DNA of 64,000 nucleotides from Sphingobacteriaceae bacterium (GCA_947480015.1 CANKBS010000016.1:1-64000), one strand, 5' to 3'. Shown: positions 39,678 through 47,714, counted from the first letter of the stretch. Made by a program: numbers and translations. Notes: generated by a model from the letters alone, not told the origin.

Positions 39678-40295
39678 CTATTCTTCTACCTCCACAATGT
39701 GAGGAGCAATAATAAATTTCTCGATCAGTTTTTCAATTTTAGGACTGAGTTCATTGGTAAATACCAGATGCTGACACTTAGGTAAACTCAAGGCCAGACG
39801 ATCTATTTGTCCTTGCAGAAAATTCTTAATAATCATTTCAGCATCATCTATCACAAACAGTTTTATTTTGTTCAGATTTAAGTTTCTTAAAAAGTAAACC
39901 TCCAGGGTGCGTTTGGCTGTACCAATCACAATATCGGAGCCGTCGTCGTATATGTCAATACTTTGCTGGTCGATATTACCACCTTCATATAATAAATGCA
40001 CCCGTAAATCGGTGTATTTGGTGAGGGCGTTAAATTGTTCTTCCATAGCAATGGCCTTCTCTTTGGATGAAACCAAGATAAGTGCCCGCGGTGTTTTTTC
40101 GACAGCTCTTTGTAATTTCTGAATGGTACCCATCACAATGAGGCTCGATTTACCGGCATTGTCGGGACCAATACCGATCACATCAAAACCTCCGGTTATT
40201 TTTGTGAGGCATTGTGCTTGAATGGGTGTAGGTTCAGTAAAACCGTATTCCTCCATGGAGGCGGCCAGTTTTTTATTTAGTTTTTCTTTGAACAT
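39678..40295 (-). CDS. Orphan DEAD-box RecA1 domain with degenerate motifs
   Basis: 205 residues, only the N-terminal RecA-like half of a DEAD-box RNA helicase. Q motif YGFTEPTPIQAQCL is intact. Walker A reads GPDNAGKSS instead of AQTGTGKT, and motif II is VIDDAEMI instead of DEAD. The C-terminal helicase domain is absent and the gene ends normally. It is likely to bind RNA or nucleotide but not to unwind. Sits 16 bases downstream of the response-regulator gene on the same strand, maybe in one operon. Confidence 0.75.
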   Translation of the reverse strand: MFKEKLNKKLAASMEEYGFTEPTPIQAQCLTKITGGFDVIGIGPDNAGKSSLIVMGTIQKLQRAVEKTPRALILVSSKEKAIAMEEQFNALTKYTDLRVHLLYEGGNIDQQSIDIYDDGSDIVIGTAKRTLEVYFLRNLNLNKIKLFVIDDAEMIIKNFLQGQIDRLALSLPKCQHLVFTNELSPKIEKLIEKFIIAPHIVEVEE

Positions 40296-40310
40296 AGTTT
40301 TAGTTTCTGA

Positions 40311-41003
40311 CTAAGCAATAAATTTATAACCCACACCCCTGATGGATAAAAAGTGTTGGGGTTCTTTAGGATTTAGTTCGAAGTGTTTTCTGAAATTTAA
40401 AATATAATTGTCGATGGTGCGGGAAGAGGCATTTTCATTAATGTTCCAGAGCTTATCAATGATCTCGTCACGCGAAATAACCTTGTTTTCATTTTGAGTG
40501 AGTAATTCAAGCAGACCTATTTCGCGTTTGGTTAAACTTTGTTCTACGCCTGCTATATCAACAATGGTAAAGGTTTTAAAATCGATGCGGCAGCTCCCAA
40601 AACTAAAAATGGGATCAATGGGTTTCTGGATGCGTTTTAATAAATTGCTTATACGTAATAAAACTTCTTCCAAGTCGAAGGGCTTGGTGATATAATCATC
40701 GGCCCCTAGTTTTAATCCTTTAATTTTATCGGAGCTTTGATATTTAGCCGTTAAAAAGATTACCGGCACCTCAGGTTTAAGTTCTTTAAATTTTGCACAG
40801 AGTTCAAAACCGTCCATATCGGGCATCATCACATCAAGCAAAACCAAGTCTGCCGGTGGATTAAAATTTTTAAAAGCCTCTAAAGCAGTGATGCCATTGC
40901 TTGCCAAACTCACCACATAATTTTCGAGTTCGAGATTAAGGGCCAGGGTTTTAGCCAGACTCTCTTCATCTTCTACCAAAAGTATGTGAGCTGCTTTTTG
41001 CAT
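40311..41003 (-). CDS. OmpR-family response regulator (RprY-like)
   Basis: 230 residues. Receiver domain with VEDEESLAKTL, phospho-Asp in LVLLDVMMPDMDGFE, and Lys in VIFLTAKYQSSDKI. The C-terminal DNA-binding winged helix ends with RTIDNYILNFRKHFE and HFLSIRGVGYKFIA. The cognate histidine kinase is not adjacent. It may share a transcript with the DEAD-like gene 16 bases downstream. Confidence 0.9.
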   Translation of the reverse strand: MQKAAHILLVEDEESLAKTLALNLELENYVVSLASNGITALEAFKNFNPPADLVLLDVMMPDMDGFELCAKFKELKPEVPVIFLTAKYQSSDKIKGLKLGADDYITKPFDLEEVLLRISNLLKRIQKPIDPIFSFGSCRIDFKTFTIVDIAGVEQSLTKREIGLLELLTQNENKVISRDEIIDKLWNINENASSRTIDNYILNFRKHFELNPKEPQHFLSIRGVGYKFIA

Positions 41004-41093
41004 GTTTAATTAAAAAATTACCGTTTTAAACGAGGCATTAAAGATAATTGAATTAAAGTTTATTTAAAAAAAGGGAGGTGCCAATAATTACCA

Positions 41094-41645
41094 ATGTATC
41101 ATAAAATATTGAAATGCGGGGCTTGTGGCAATTTATATATACCTTCAAGCAAATTCTCAACCATTCGTAAGCCAATTAAAATATACACCGATGGCAGCTG
41201 TCATTCGCAGTTATTACTGGGTGCCTGGGCTTGTTTGGTATTTATAGAGGATGAAAAAGTGATTTTAAAAGGGGAAGAAGAAGCAACCACCCATAACCGA
41301 ATGGAATTACAGGCCGTCATCAAAGCCTTGTTATACATTGATAAGCGTGGCTTCGAGCAACAAGAGCTTGAGATTTATTCCGACAGTCAGTATGTGGTAA
41401 ATTTGCTGGGACGAGAAGAAAAACTGAAATCGAAAAATTTTATCACAGCTAAAGGCACGCCTATTCAGAATGTTGATTTGGTGCAAACCTTGTTGGCATT
41501 GATTAAAAGTCACCACATAAATTTTTTTAAAGTAAAGGCCCACCAAAAAGACGGTGATGTAAATAACCGGGAAGTAGATATTATTGTGCGGCAATTAGTT
41601 CGCAAAAATCAAAGTAAACATGACAACAGAACAAAAATCGAATGA
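41094..41645 (+). CDS. rnhA: Ribonuclease H (type I-like)
   Basis: 183 residues. Catalytic acidic residues are in [34 protein letters not shown] and NREVD (D-E-D-D). The N-terminus has a short CGACGNLY motif that could bind metal. It removes RNA from RNA-DNA hybrids. Its 3' end overlaps the VF530 gene by 26 bases, so translation is probably coupled. Symbol given by family, not by identity. Confidence 0.88.
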   Translation: MYHKILKCGACGNLYIPSSKFSTIRKPIKIYTDGSCHSQLLLGAWACLVFIEDEKVILKGEEEATTHNRMELQAVIKALLYIDKRGFEQQELEIYSDSQYVVNLLGREEKLKSKNFITAKGTPIQNVDLVQTLLALIKSHHINFFKVKAHQKDGDVNNREVDIIVRQLVRKNQSKHDNRTKIE

Positions 41646-41856
41646 TCCCTTGCACGGCAAGACCCTTGAGACCATCCTCACGCATTTGGTGAATTATTAT
41701 GGATTTGAGCATTTGGGCAATAAAATAAATATCCGTTGTTTTAATGAGAGCCCGAGCATTAAATCGAGTCTGGTTTTTTTACGCAAAACCGCCTGGGCCC
41801 GCAAAAAGGTAGAAGGTTTGTATGTGACTTTGGTACACGACAATTTGATTGATTAA
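41620..41856 (+). CDS. VF530-family small DNA-binding protein
   Basis: 78 residues. [20 protein letters not shown], then [27 protein letters not shown], matches the VF530 (DUF2132) family, a small all-alpha fold described as DNA-binding. It overlaps the RNase H gene by 26 bases and is followed by a terminator hairpin, so the two form a unit. Confidence 0.85.
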   Translation: MTTEQKSNDPLHGKTLETILTHLVNYYGFEHLGNKINIRCFNESPSIKSSLVFLRKTAWARKKVEGLYVTLVHDNLID

Positions 41857-41865
41857 ATAAGAAAA

Positions 41866-41893
41866 ACCGCTTTCTCTTGCAGCGGAAAGCGGT
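41866..41893 (+). terminator. Hairpin terminator
   Basis: ACCGCTTTC pairs with GAAAGCGGT over a 10-base loop, shortly after the VF530 stop. There is no long T-run, so the call is moderate. Confidence 0.5.
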
Positions 41894-42078
41894 CAAACTT
41901 AATAACTATACTAGAAAAGGTGAACTACCAAAACACCTTTTCTGCGAACAAAGATACGTTGGTATTTTTGACTATATATTACTTGCAGGTTAACAAAACG
42001 CAAAGGAATTGCAGGCGATCATCATAAAAGGAAAAGCCCTGCAGCAGGCTACAGAGCTTAACAACAAGGCGAAATAAC

Positions 42079-42327
42079 TTACTTTAATAATTTTAAAAAT
42101 TCAGGACAGCAATAGCTGATCACTTCGGCTTTGGGTTCGCCACCTTTAACCGCGTATATACGCAGTTTATTAGGACTACTCGGGTGTTTACGGCATTTAC
42201 GCTTTCCGATTAGTTTTTTTAAGTGATTAAATGCATGTTGTGCAACCGCATTGGAGGTGGTGATCGTTTTTTCATCTGCTTCACTGCTTCCTTGTTCTGT
42301 AAGCAGTTTTAACTCGAATCTAATCAT
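42079..42327 (-). CDS. Small conserved-type protein, unknown
   Basis: 82 residues, basic and soluble (MIRFELKLLTEQGSSEADE; HAFNHLKKLIGKRKCRKHP). Cys residues at the centre and in ISYCCPEFLKLL could bind metal. I do not recognise the family. It lies alone between the VF530 operon and the mobile element. Confidence 0.55.
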   Translation of the reverse strand: MIRFELKLLTEQGSSEADEKTITTSNAVAQHAFNHLKKLIGKRKCRKHPSSPNKLRIYAVKGGEPKAEVISYCCPEFLKLLK

Positions 42328-42467
42328 AGTATCTTTTTTAAGACCTAGTAAATTTATACAAAATTTTTAATTATTCAAATTATTTGATAAGCCTTGACTG
42401 TTAGGCTTGGAAAGGTTAGCGGCAGGGGGTTCTAGGACTGGTGTTCGGAAACTTCTTTTAAAAGTTT

Positions 42468-42704
42468 AAGAATATGTGTTTTGGTTTTATTAAAACCCTT
42501 GGCTCTTTCCATATTATCGTAGGGCAAATCTTCGTACAAATCGAGGTCCTTTAAAGCCTGCTCAAAACCTTGTAATTGGCCGGCAAAGCGGTCTTTATCG
42601 GCCAGCAGGCTTGTGATGCTTTTTACCTGAACTTTAAGGTTGACAAACGGATTATAAATAAGGGCACTTATTTTGTTTTGAAATTCAGTTCACGATTGGT
42701 TCAT
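42468..42704 (-). pseudogene. Small gene with in-frame TGA
   Basis: From an ATG at 42,704 the frame reads MNQS-stop-TEFQNKISALIYNPFV and continues through LLADKDRFAGQLQGFEQAL and YEDLPYDNMERAKG. The stop sits at codon 5 where a Trp (TGG to TGA) would fit. The residue pattern after it looks like real protein, so a point nonsense mutation, a wrong base or a downstream start are all possible. The 3' end is uncertain. Confidence 0.35.
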
Positions 42705-42791
42705 ACGACTATTTATTTATAAAATGAATACCCCGCAACACTTAGCAAACCATTTGGCTATTGATTAAAACCGGAAGCGAAAGGAGGCCTA

Positions 42792-42930
42792 TGATTATGG
42801 TTAATTAGCCCTTAAGTCTTTCCGAAGGAAAGTATCGCAAACCCCGATACGCACAGTGTGGTGGTGTGCGAAGGCAATGAAAGGCCAAATTTTTATTTGG
42901 ACTTCATTAGGGGCTATTTACACATAATCA
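42792..42930. ncRNA. Multi-branched hairpin cluster, possible structured RNA
   Basis: An outer stem TGATTATG (42,792-42,799) / CATAATCA (42,923-42,930) and a second stem TAGCCCTTAA (42,806-42,815) / TTAGGGGCTA (42,907-42,916, one wobble pair) enclose four hairpins in a row: CTTTCC-GAA-GGAAAG, GTATCG/CGATAC, GCACA/TGTGC and CCAAAT-TTTT-ATTTGG. I know no RNA family that fits. It may act as RNA or as folded single-stranded DNA. Confidence 0.4.
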
Positions 42931-42933
42931 ATA

Positions 42934-42988
42934 TTATATTTTGATTCCTCCGAGGCCGCAGGCTGAGCTGGGGAATTAGAATATAATA
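42934..42988. repeat. Imperfect palindrome next to left attachment site
   Basis: TATTATATTTTGATTCC (from 42,932) and GGAATTAGAATATAATA (ending 42,988) are inverted repeats with two mismatches, around a GC-rich loop of about 24 bases (CCTCCGAGGCCGCAGG onward). The right arm runs into the left dif-like core, and the left arm together with CACATAATCA upstream resembles a second dif-like site in the opposite orientation. Confidence 0.5.
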
Positions 42989-43003
42989 AACATTAGGTTT
43001 AAT
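42976..43003. other. attL: dif-like XerC/D site
   Basis: The 28-base unit has 11-base arms around the spacer TAAACA (42,987-42,992). It shares ATAATAAACATTA (42,983-42,995) exactly with the right site at 56,361-56,373. The right arm TTAGGTTTAAT is close to XerD-binding arms (E. coli TTATGTTAAAT). No integrase gene is in the element, which suits use of the host XerC/D. Confidence 0.55.
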
Positions 43004-43267
43004 AAGGCTTTCAGAGATTCAAAGCTTGGGAAGCCTTGTCCACAAAGGTTTTTCAAATTTACTGTTTTTCAACGGGAAATACAATTTCGTATTGAGTCAA
43101 ATTTGACTCAAATGTGCATTTTATTTTTATTAAAAAGGGAATTTTCAACCGGTTATAATTACCGAGTTTCAAAAATTCCGTTTTCTTTGGATTTTTACAA
43201 TGTAGATATTCAAGAATTCATTTACAAACCCAAAATCAAAAAAAATTATGAGGTCGAAATTGACTAA
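42983..43267 (+). pseudogene. 3' part of a reading frame split by integration
   Basis: Starting exactly at the attachment core, one frame is open for 94 codons and stops at 43,265-43,267, overlapping the ATG of the next gene by 20 bases as genes in an operon do. It has no start codon at its beginning. Its frame is the same as that of the small ORF which runs into the core at the right end (56,304). Joined, they give a 113-codon gene. The operator-like palindrome inside it argues for caution. Confidence 0.4.
43092..43111. promoter_or_regulatory. Perfect 20-bp palindrome, operator-like
   Basis: TTGAGTCAAATTTGACTCAA is its own reverse complement. It lies 137 bases upstream of the ATG at 43,248, at the left edge of the element. 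It looks like a binding site for a dimeric repressor; no repressor gene is identified for it. Confidence 0.5.
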
Positions 43268-43547
43268 TGAAGCCCTTTTGGCTATTGCTGAATTTACATC
43301 CGATTTAATTACTGATCAGGATGTTTTTAAAAAATATTTTTTTGATCATTTCGGTGTTCAATTAAATTTTACAGATAAGCGAATTTCAATAGCTCCTGGG
43401 TATTCAGATATTGAAGTTCTTGTAAATGAGCTTTCAAAAGCTGAACGAATCAGTGAAAAGCGTTTTATTGAGTATTTAAAACATCTTCTTCCTCATCATT
43501 CATTTGAATATGTTGGTGTTAAGGATCGGAGGATTGTTTTTAAATAA
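43248..43547 (+). CDS. Small cassette-like protein, unknown
   Basis: 99 residues, predicted soluble and helical (LTNEALLAIAEFTSDLITDQDVFKKYFF). I do not recognise a family. Its TAA stop lies inside the first box of an attC-like palindrome (43,542-43,615), an arrangement typical for integron gene cassettes. Confidence 0.55.
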   Translation: MRSKLTNEALLAIAEFTSDLITDQDVFKKYFFDHFGVQLNFTDKRISIAPGYSDIEVLVNELSKAERISEKRFIEYLKHLLPHHSFEYVGVKDRRIVFK

Positions 43548-43615
43548 CGTTTTGCGGCTACCCGTCCGTTTAGCGTGGCCTGTGCGGAGAAAATGGCGGG
43601 TAGGTGCTGTTATAT
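43542..43615. repeat. attC-like imperfect palindrome 1
   Basis: AAATAAC at the left end and GTTATAT at the right end are inverted (six of seven), and GC-GG-CTACCCG pairs with CGGGTAG-GT-GC inside. The general plan (RYYYAAC ... GTTRRRY with imperfect arms) is that of integron attC sites, but the boxes deviate from the consensus. The stop codon of the upstream ORF overlaps it. Confidence 0.4.
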
Positions 43616-43667
43616 GCTGTTGTGGCTTACACAAATTTAAAGAATAAAAAAGAAAAATAAAAAGTTG

Positions 43668-44561
43668 ATGAAGGTAATAGTACAATTTTCAGGCGGTAAA
43701 GACAGCGAGGCATCTTTGATATGGGCCGTGAATAAATATGGAGTTGAGAAAGTGGAGGCCGTTTTTTGCGATACTGTATGGGAAAATCAATTGACCTACC
43801 AGCATATAATGGACGTAATAAAAAAGCTGGGTGTAAAATATGTGATGCTGACTACCAAAAAGTTTGATGGCTTTCTCGGAATGGTAGCGAAGAAAAAGCG
43901 CTTTCCATCCACTAAGGCGCGGTTTTGTACCGAAGAATTAAAGACAAAACCAATGATTGACTATGTTTTGCAGCACTCAGAACACTTGATTTTAATACAA
44001 GGAGTGAGGGCAGACGAGAGTAAAGACCGTGCAAAGATGAAAGCGCAATGCACATATTTTAAATACTACTACCAGCCATACGGCAAGGACAAAAAGGGGA
44101 AATTAAAATTTCACACATACCGCAAAAAAGACGTTTTTAAATGGAGGGAACAATACGCTGACGATATTATAAGACCTGTATTTACTTGGACGGGACAGCA
44201 GGTAATTGACTACATAATCGAAAACGGCCACAAGCCTAACCCGCTTTATTCAATGGGAATGAACCGCGTTGGATGCTTTCCATGCGTGATGTGCAAGCTG
44301 TCAGAAATTAAACAGATAGCCGACAGGTTCCCGGAGCATATCAAGAAAGTGGCCGATGCTGAAAAGAAGTACAACACCAGCTTTTTTACTCATGGCAAAA
44401 TACCGGACAGATATTGCAGCAAGGAAAAAAACGGCGTGAGATACCCGACCATTGAAGATGTAGTAAACTATGTGCAAAGATTCAAAGACCAGATAGATGC
44501 TTTTAAAGAGGAAACGACCGGAAACACAAGCTGTATGTCATTTTATGGAACGTGCGAATGA
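43668..44561 (+). CDS. PAPS-reductase-family protein (mobile-element type)
   Basis: 297 residues from the ATG at 43,668 (a TTG just before it is also in frame). The PP-loop VQFSGGKDSEASLIWA binds nucleotide. FCTEELKTKP and LIQGVRADESKDR fit the phosphoadenosine phosphosulfate reductase/DndC-like superfamily. CFPCVMCKL near residue 205 and two more Cys at the end may hold a metal cluster. Such genes are common in phages and islands, sometimes linked to DNA modification; no other dnd gene is nearby. It lies between two attC-like palindromes. Confidence 0.75.
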   Translation: MKVIVQFSGGKDSEASLIWAVNKYGVEKVEAVFCDTVWENQLTYQHIMDVIKKLGVKYVMLTTKKFDGFLGMVAKKKRFPSTKARFCTEELKTKPMIDYVLQHSEHLILIQGVRADESKDRAKMKAQCTYFKYYYQPYGKDKKGKLKFHTYRKKDVFKWREQYADDIIRPVFTWTGQQVIDYIIENGHKPNPLYSMGMNRVGCFPCVMCKLSEIKQIADRFPEHIKKVADAEKKYNTSFFTHGKIPDRYCSKEKNGVRYPTIEDVVNYVQRFKDQIDAFKEETTGNTSCMSFYGTCE

Positions 44562-44610
44562 CAACTTTTTATTTTTCCTCCGTAATGCTAAACGGGTCAC
44601 GGCCACAATT

Positions 44611-44661
44611 GCATATAACGAATAGCTTGGAGCCGTTTTAATGGCTCCAAGGTTATGTTAT
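44611..44661. repeat. attC-like palindrome 2 / strong hairpin
   Basis: CTTGGAGCC (44,626-44,634) pairs perfectly with GGCTCCAAG (44,643-44,651) around an 8-base loop. Outside the stem lie ATATAAC and GTTATGT (six of seven inverted match), as the outer boxes of an attC site would. It could alternatively be a plain terminator of the PAPS-like gene, though no T-run follows. Confidence 0.4.
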
Positions 44662-44677
44662 TTAAAACCTAATAATC

Positions 44678-44818
44678 ATGAAAAAATGGATAGCACATAA
44701 CAACTTTTGCCGATTAAATAAATGTTGGCTTTTTTGGGACTTCAACGAAAATCGTTGGCTTTCCTCAAAAAAAGACCTTTCGGTTTACCCGAAAATTTTA
44801 AAAATTAAAAAATTTTAA
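44678..44818 (+). CDS. 46-aa Trp-rich small protein of the phage operon
   Basis: ATG at 44,678, stop just before the next ATG at 44,820. Sequence MKKWIAHNNFCRLNKCWLFW and on to a Lys-rich end. It is short, and only its tight spacing to the next gene supports it. No family is known to me. Confidence 0.4.
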   Translation: MKKWIAHNNFCRLNKCWLFWDFNENRWLSSKKDLSVYPKILKIKKF

Positions 44819-44819
44819 T

Positions 44820-45176
44820 ATGTTTAAAAATTATAGATATAACGGGGATATTACAGGATTTAAAATTTTTATTCTTTTACTTTTTTTTGAATTTCATTTA
44901 TTGACTTTAGGTTTATTAATAAAAACCTTCTTAGGCAATTTAGATTATTGGTTTACTTTCTTTGGTATTATTACCAAACTTTTTTGTTTTCCTTTTTTTA
45001 TAATTTGGATTCTCTTAACTATTCCTTGGATTTGTATAAGGTTAATTAGGATGTTTAAAAAAGGGTATATGGAACTTGATCCAATTGCATTGGATTTAAT
45101 AGATAGAATACCTAATGACAATACTTTAATTTTTTTAAGTATAATTTTATATGCAAATATTTACTTATGGAAGTAA
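44820..45176 (+). CDS. Phage membrane protein, multi-helix
   Basis: 118 residues with several hydrophobic stretches (FKIFILLLFFEFHLLTLGLL, LFCFPFFIIWILLTIPWICI, TLIFLSIILYANIYLW). It overlaps the next gene by 10 bases. Sits at the start of the compact phage operon, before the replication gene. Function unknown. Confidence 0.6.
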   Translation: MFKNYRYNGDITGFKIFILLLFFEFHLLTLGLLIKTFLGNLDYWFTFFGIITKLFCFPFFIIWILLTIPWICIRLIRMFKKGYMELDPIALDLIDRIPNDNTLIFLSIILYANIYLWK

Positions 45177-45571
45177 ACGAAATTCTTCAAGAAACTTTCA
45201 GAGAGTTTTATGGGCCTGAAAATGGTCCCCGTTATTATCAATATTTTTCTTCTGGTGATTTACGTTGTTCTACATTTATAGAACCAATTATTCTTAACCG
45301 AATTTTTAAACGTGCTTTGCATTTAGTCATTAAAAATTCGCTACCAGATGCAGAAAAAAAGCTTGAAAAAACAATTAATCAATTAGCAAATTTTCGAATT
45401 TATTCACCTTATCGTTTTCAACTTTATCATTTTTTTTTAAAAAAATGGCCCGGATATAAGGAAGCTTTTTTTAATAAGCATGATGATTTAACAATCATCT
45501 TAAAATCACAATCAAAATATAACACAAAAAAATTGATAGCCTATGAACTTGCAAATTTTAATAAACAATAA
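45167..45571 (+). CDS. Phage protein of unknown function
   Basis: 134 residues, basic, predicted soluble and helical (EILQETFREFYGPENGPRYY; ADAEKKLEKT-like helix). Overlaps the upstream gene by 10 bases and the downstream gene by 29 bases, so translation is probably coupled. AT-rich codon choice like the rest of the phage block. Confidence 0.55.
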   Translation: MEVNEILQETFREFYGPENGPRYYQYFSSGDLRCSTFIEPIILNRIFKRALHLVIKNSLPDAEKKLEKTINQLANFRIYSPYRFQLYHFFLKKWPGYKEAFFNKHDDLTIILKSQSKYNTKKLIAYELANFNKQ

Positions 45572-45788
45572 TTTTAATGAATTATTTCAAGCAACTATGG
45601 TACTTTGTTGCTTACCATTTATTTATATAATCTTAATGTTATTAAGACATTATATTTTTAATAAATTACTTAATTGGAGCCGTATAAATGAGGCTGTAGA
45701 TAAAAATGATTTATATTATATAATACTTTATTTATTTGCATTTATCATTATAATTTTAGCCATTCTTTTAATGCCTCTGTATTTATAA
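45543..45788 (+). CDS. Phage two-helix membrane protein
   Basis: 81 residues. Two hydrophobic helices: VLCCLPFIYIILMLLRHYIF and YYIILYLFAFIIIILAILLM, joined by a polar loop. Overlaps the preceding gene by 29 bases; four bases separate it from the replication gene. Unknown role. Confidence 0.55.
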   Translation: MNLQILINNNFNELFQATMVLCCLPFIYIILMLLRHYIFNKLLNWSRINEAVDKNDLYYIILYLFAFIIIILAILLMPLYL

Positions 45789-45791
45789 TAT

Positions 45792-47498
45792 ATGGATACA
45801 ATTGTATTTAGATTGCACGATGTTAAAAAGCATTTTTCTTTAGTAAATCAAATTATTGCATCAACTACCGGATATACTATTAATTTAGAATCTGTAGATG
45901 TTACAACTCCATTAAAATCATTATTTCAAAATTTAATTGAACAAATAGAGCAAGGTGTGGTATTGCAAAAAGGTGATATTATAGAAATTATGGATCATAA
46001 GCATGATGGCATTAATTCAGTTTCTGAATTTTTAAAAATGAAAACTGTTATTTTCGGAGATACTAATCGTAAGCTTAACGCTGCTTATCGTGGAAAAAAT
46101 AAAATGCGTTCTTCTAATTATGATCTTACAACTTCAATTTGTTATGATCGTAATTTTATTGAATGGAATTTTTCTATTCCTAAATTTCTTTATGGTACTA
46201 ATCTTTTTCAATTTGTTCCGCATCCTGGTGAACATAATTACAATCATACTGTCATTAATTGGTCTATGTATAAACGAGATCTTTTTGATCGTTTTATGAC
46301 CTTTGCTAAAAATTTTTTTTCAAAAAATTTCATGCTTGGTGGCGAACATAAATTGGACCTTATGGAATTGGAAATTAATCGAATTGACTTTTGTTGGAAT
46401 CAATTTTTTCGTTCTAAGAATGAAGCTTTAGTTCGTCTTGGTTATATTGAAAAAATGAAGTTGCGCGGTGTACGTTCCGGTTCTGAGCGTTTTACAGAGT
46501 ATAATGAGAGCACTATGTGGATTACAGATGGTTATAGTAAAAAAGTTTATCATAAAGGTGCGGAATTTAGAAAAAACGATATGAAGGAACTCACCAAAAA
46601 AGGACATTTTTCTAAAAATGAAATTGAAAATATGGCAGATATGGCCGACAGGTGTTTACGTTTTGAAGTAACATTAAGAAAAAAACATCTTTCTTATTTA
46701 TATCAAACTACTTTGTGGCGTTCTAAATCAGCCGGTCAAAATGAATTCCGGGAGCGCGCAAAGGATGGCCGTAAATTTTACAATCTTAAAAAAGAAAATT
46801 TACCTGAGTATGAGAAGCAATGTAAGCAACTTGGAAAATCTGATATTGATGGCCGTATTAATGCTTATATAATAAATGAAGCTTGTAAAAATTACAGACG
46901 TTGTTTTGTTCTGGGAAATAGTGATTCTGTAAATTATTTCAATGAAAATTTTTCACCAATTGAATTGGATCCAAAAAATAAGGAAATAAGATTGACTAAA
47001 GAAGTCTGCATGAATAAACAAATTTTTAATTTATGGCATGATTTTTTAGAAAATTTTATTTTAGAAACTGAGGTTAAATTCCTTCCTTCTTACGATGCTT
47101 TAGAGGAAAAAATAAGAAAACACAATGAATCTCGATCCATATATCGGGAAACTTTCGATGTAAAATATCTCGAAAGTATTGATAAGGCCACAAGGATGGC
47201 CGCAACAAGAATTTTTCGTTCTTTAAATATTCTCGAAAAAAATACTATTGAGGAAATTGAAAAATTTCAGCTTTTAAGCCGCACAACCATTTGGCGGCTT
47301 AAAAAGGATCTTAAGACTTTAAAAATGGATTTAAATGTAAATATGCATGGTGATAGCGAACGAGTTGCCTTGGCGAGTGATTTTATATCTGCGGCTTATG
47401 ATGACGAAGGCCGCATGATTAGAGAAGAGACAGGCTTTTTAAATTATAGTTCATTCATAATTGATATGAAGAAAGTTCAAAACAAAACATATTGTTAG
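45792..47498 (+). CDS. Phage replication initiator, gene II/X-like
   Basis: 568 residues. The middle part holds DLMELEINRIDFCWNQFF, then VYHKGAEFRKND, and CLRFEVTLRKKHLSYL: the R-x-D, Y-x-K-x-x-E and R-F-E-x-x-L-R pattern of phage/plasmid replication proteins of the gene II/X (Phage_CRI/Phage_X) type. These nick one strand and start rolling-circle replication of ssDNA phage genomes. The C-terminal 100 residues include a helix-turn-helix-like stretch (LLSRTTIWRLKKDLKTL). The catalytic Tyr cannot be fixed without alignment. Confidence 0.72.
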   Translation: MDTIVFRLHDVKKHFSLVNQIIASTTGYTINLESVDVTTPLKSLFQNLIEQIEQGVVLQKGDIIEIMDHKHDGINSVSEFLKMKTVIFGDTNRKLNAAYRGKNKMRSSNYDLTTSICYDRNFIEWNFSIPKFLYGTNLFQFVPHPGEHNYNHTVINWSMYKRDLFDRFMTFAKNFFSKNFMLGGEHKLDLMELEINRIDFCWNQFFRSKNEALVRLGYIEKMKLRGVRSGSERFTEYNESTMWITDGYSKKVYHKGAEFRKNDMKELTKKGHFSKNEIENMADMADRCLRFEVTLRKKHLSYLYQTTLWRSKSAGQNEFRERAKDGRKFYNLKKENLPEYEKQCKQLGKSDIDGRINAYIINEACKNYRRCFVLGNSDSVNYFNENFSPIELDPKNKEIRLTKEVCMNKQIFNLWHDFLENFILETEVKFLPSYDALEEKIRKHNESRSIYRETFDVKYLESIDKATRMAATRIFRSLNILEKNTIEEIEKFQLLSRTTIWRLKKDLKTLKMDLNVNMHGDSERVALASDFISAAYDDEGRMIREETGFLNYSSFIIDMKKVQNKTYC

Positions 47499-47539
47499 TA
47501 ATTTTGATGCATCGAATTAATCATTCAAAAAACATTAAA

Positions 47540-47692
47540 ATGAAAAGAATTTTCAGATGGATCATGAAACCGCTTAACTTGGTTCTAGTGGTTGTAGGCT
47601 TTTTAGCTTTTAAATTTTTCACAAATCCCGCTTTTAAAGCTACGGCAATCGCTCGTTTTCCTTTTTTAGCATCATTAGGCGGAAAAGCATAA
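47540..47692 (+). CDS. 50-aa membrane peptide upstream of capsid gene
   Basis: From the ATG at 47,540; an upstream TTG at 47,492 in the same frame is less likely. A basic N-terminus (MKRIFRWIMK) precedes one hydrophobic helix (LNLVLVVVGFLAFKFF), then a short positively charged tail. It fits a minor virion membrane protein. It precedes the capsid gene by 23 bases. Confidence 0.5.
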   Translation: MKRIFRWIMKPLNLVLVVVGFLAFKFFTNPAFKATAIARFPFLASLGGKA

Positions 47693-47714
47693 TTAACTCT
47701 TAAAAAAAAACAAA

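Larger units (their letters stand above)
42705..43247. other. Left junction of the mobile element, with structured DNA
   Basis: This stretch holds the hairpin cluster (42,792-42,930), a second palindrome (42,934-42,988), the left dif-like site (42,976-43,003) and the operator-like palindrome (43,092-43,111). From 42,983 to 43,267 one frame stays open for 94 codons without an ATG at its start; see the split reading frame entry. Confidence 0.5.

Noticed and set aside
39552-39785. 77-codon + strand ORF
   Set aside because: Half lies in the GC-rich structured repeat and half antisense to the DEAD-like gene.
42792-42930. RNase P RNA, tmRNA or 6S RNA
   Set aside because: The hallmark sequences of these RNAs are not present; only the hairpins are seen.
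43668-44561. dnd (phosphorothioate) or other defence system
   Set aside because: The PAPS-reductase-like protein alone resembles DndC, but no dndA/B/D/E or restriction partner is in the window.
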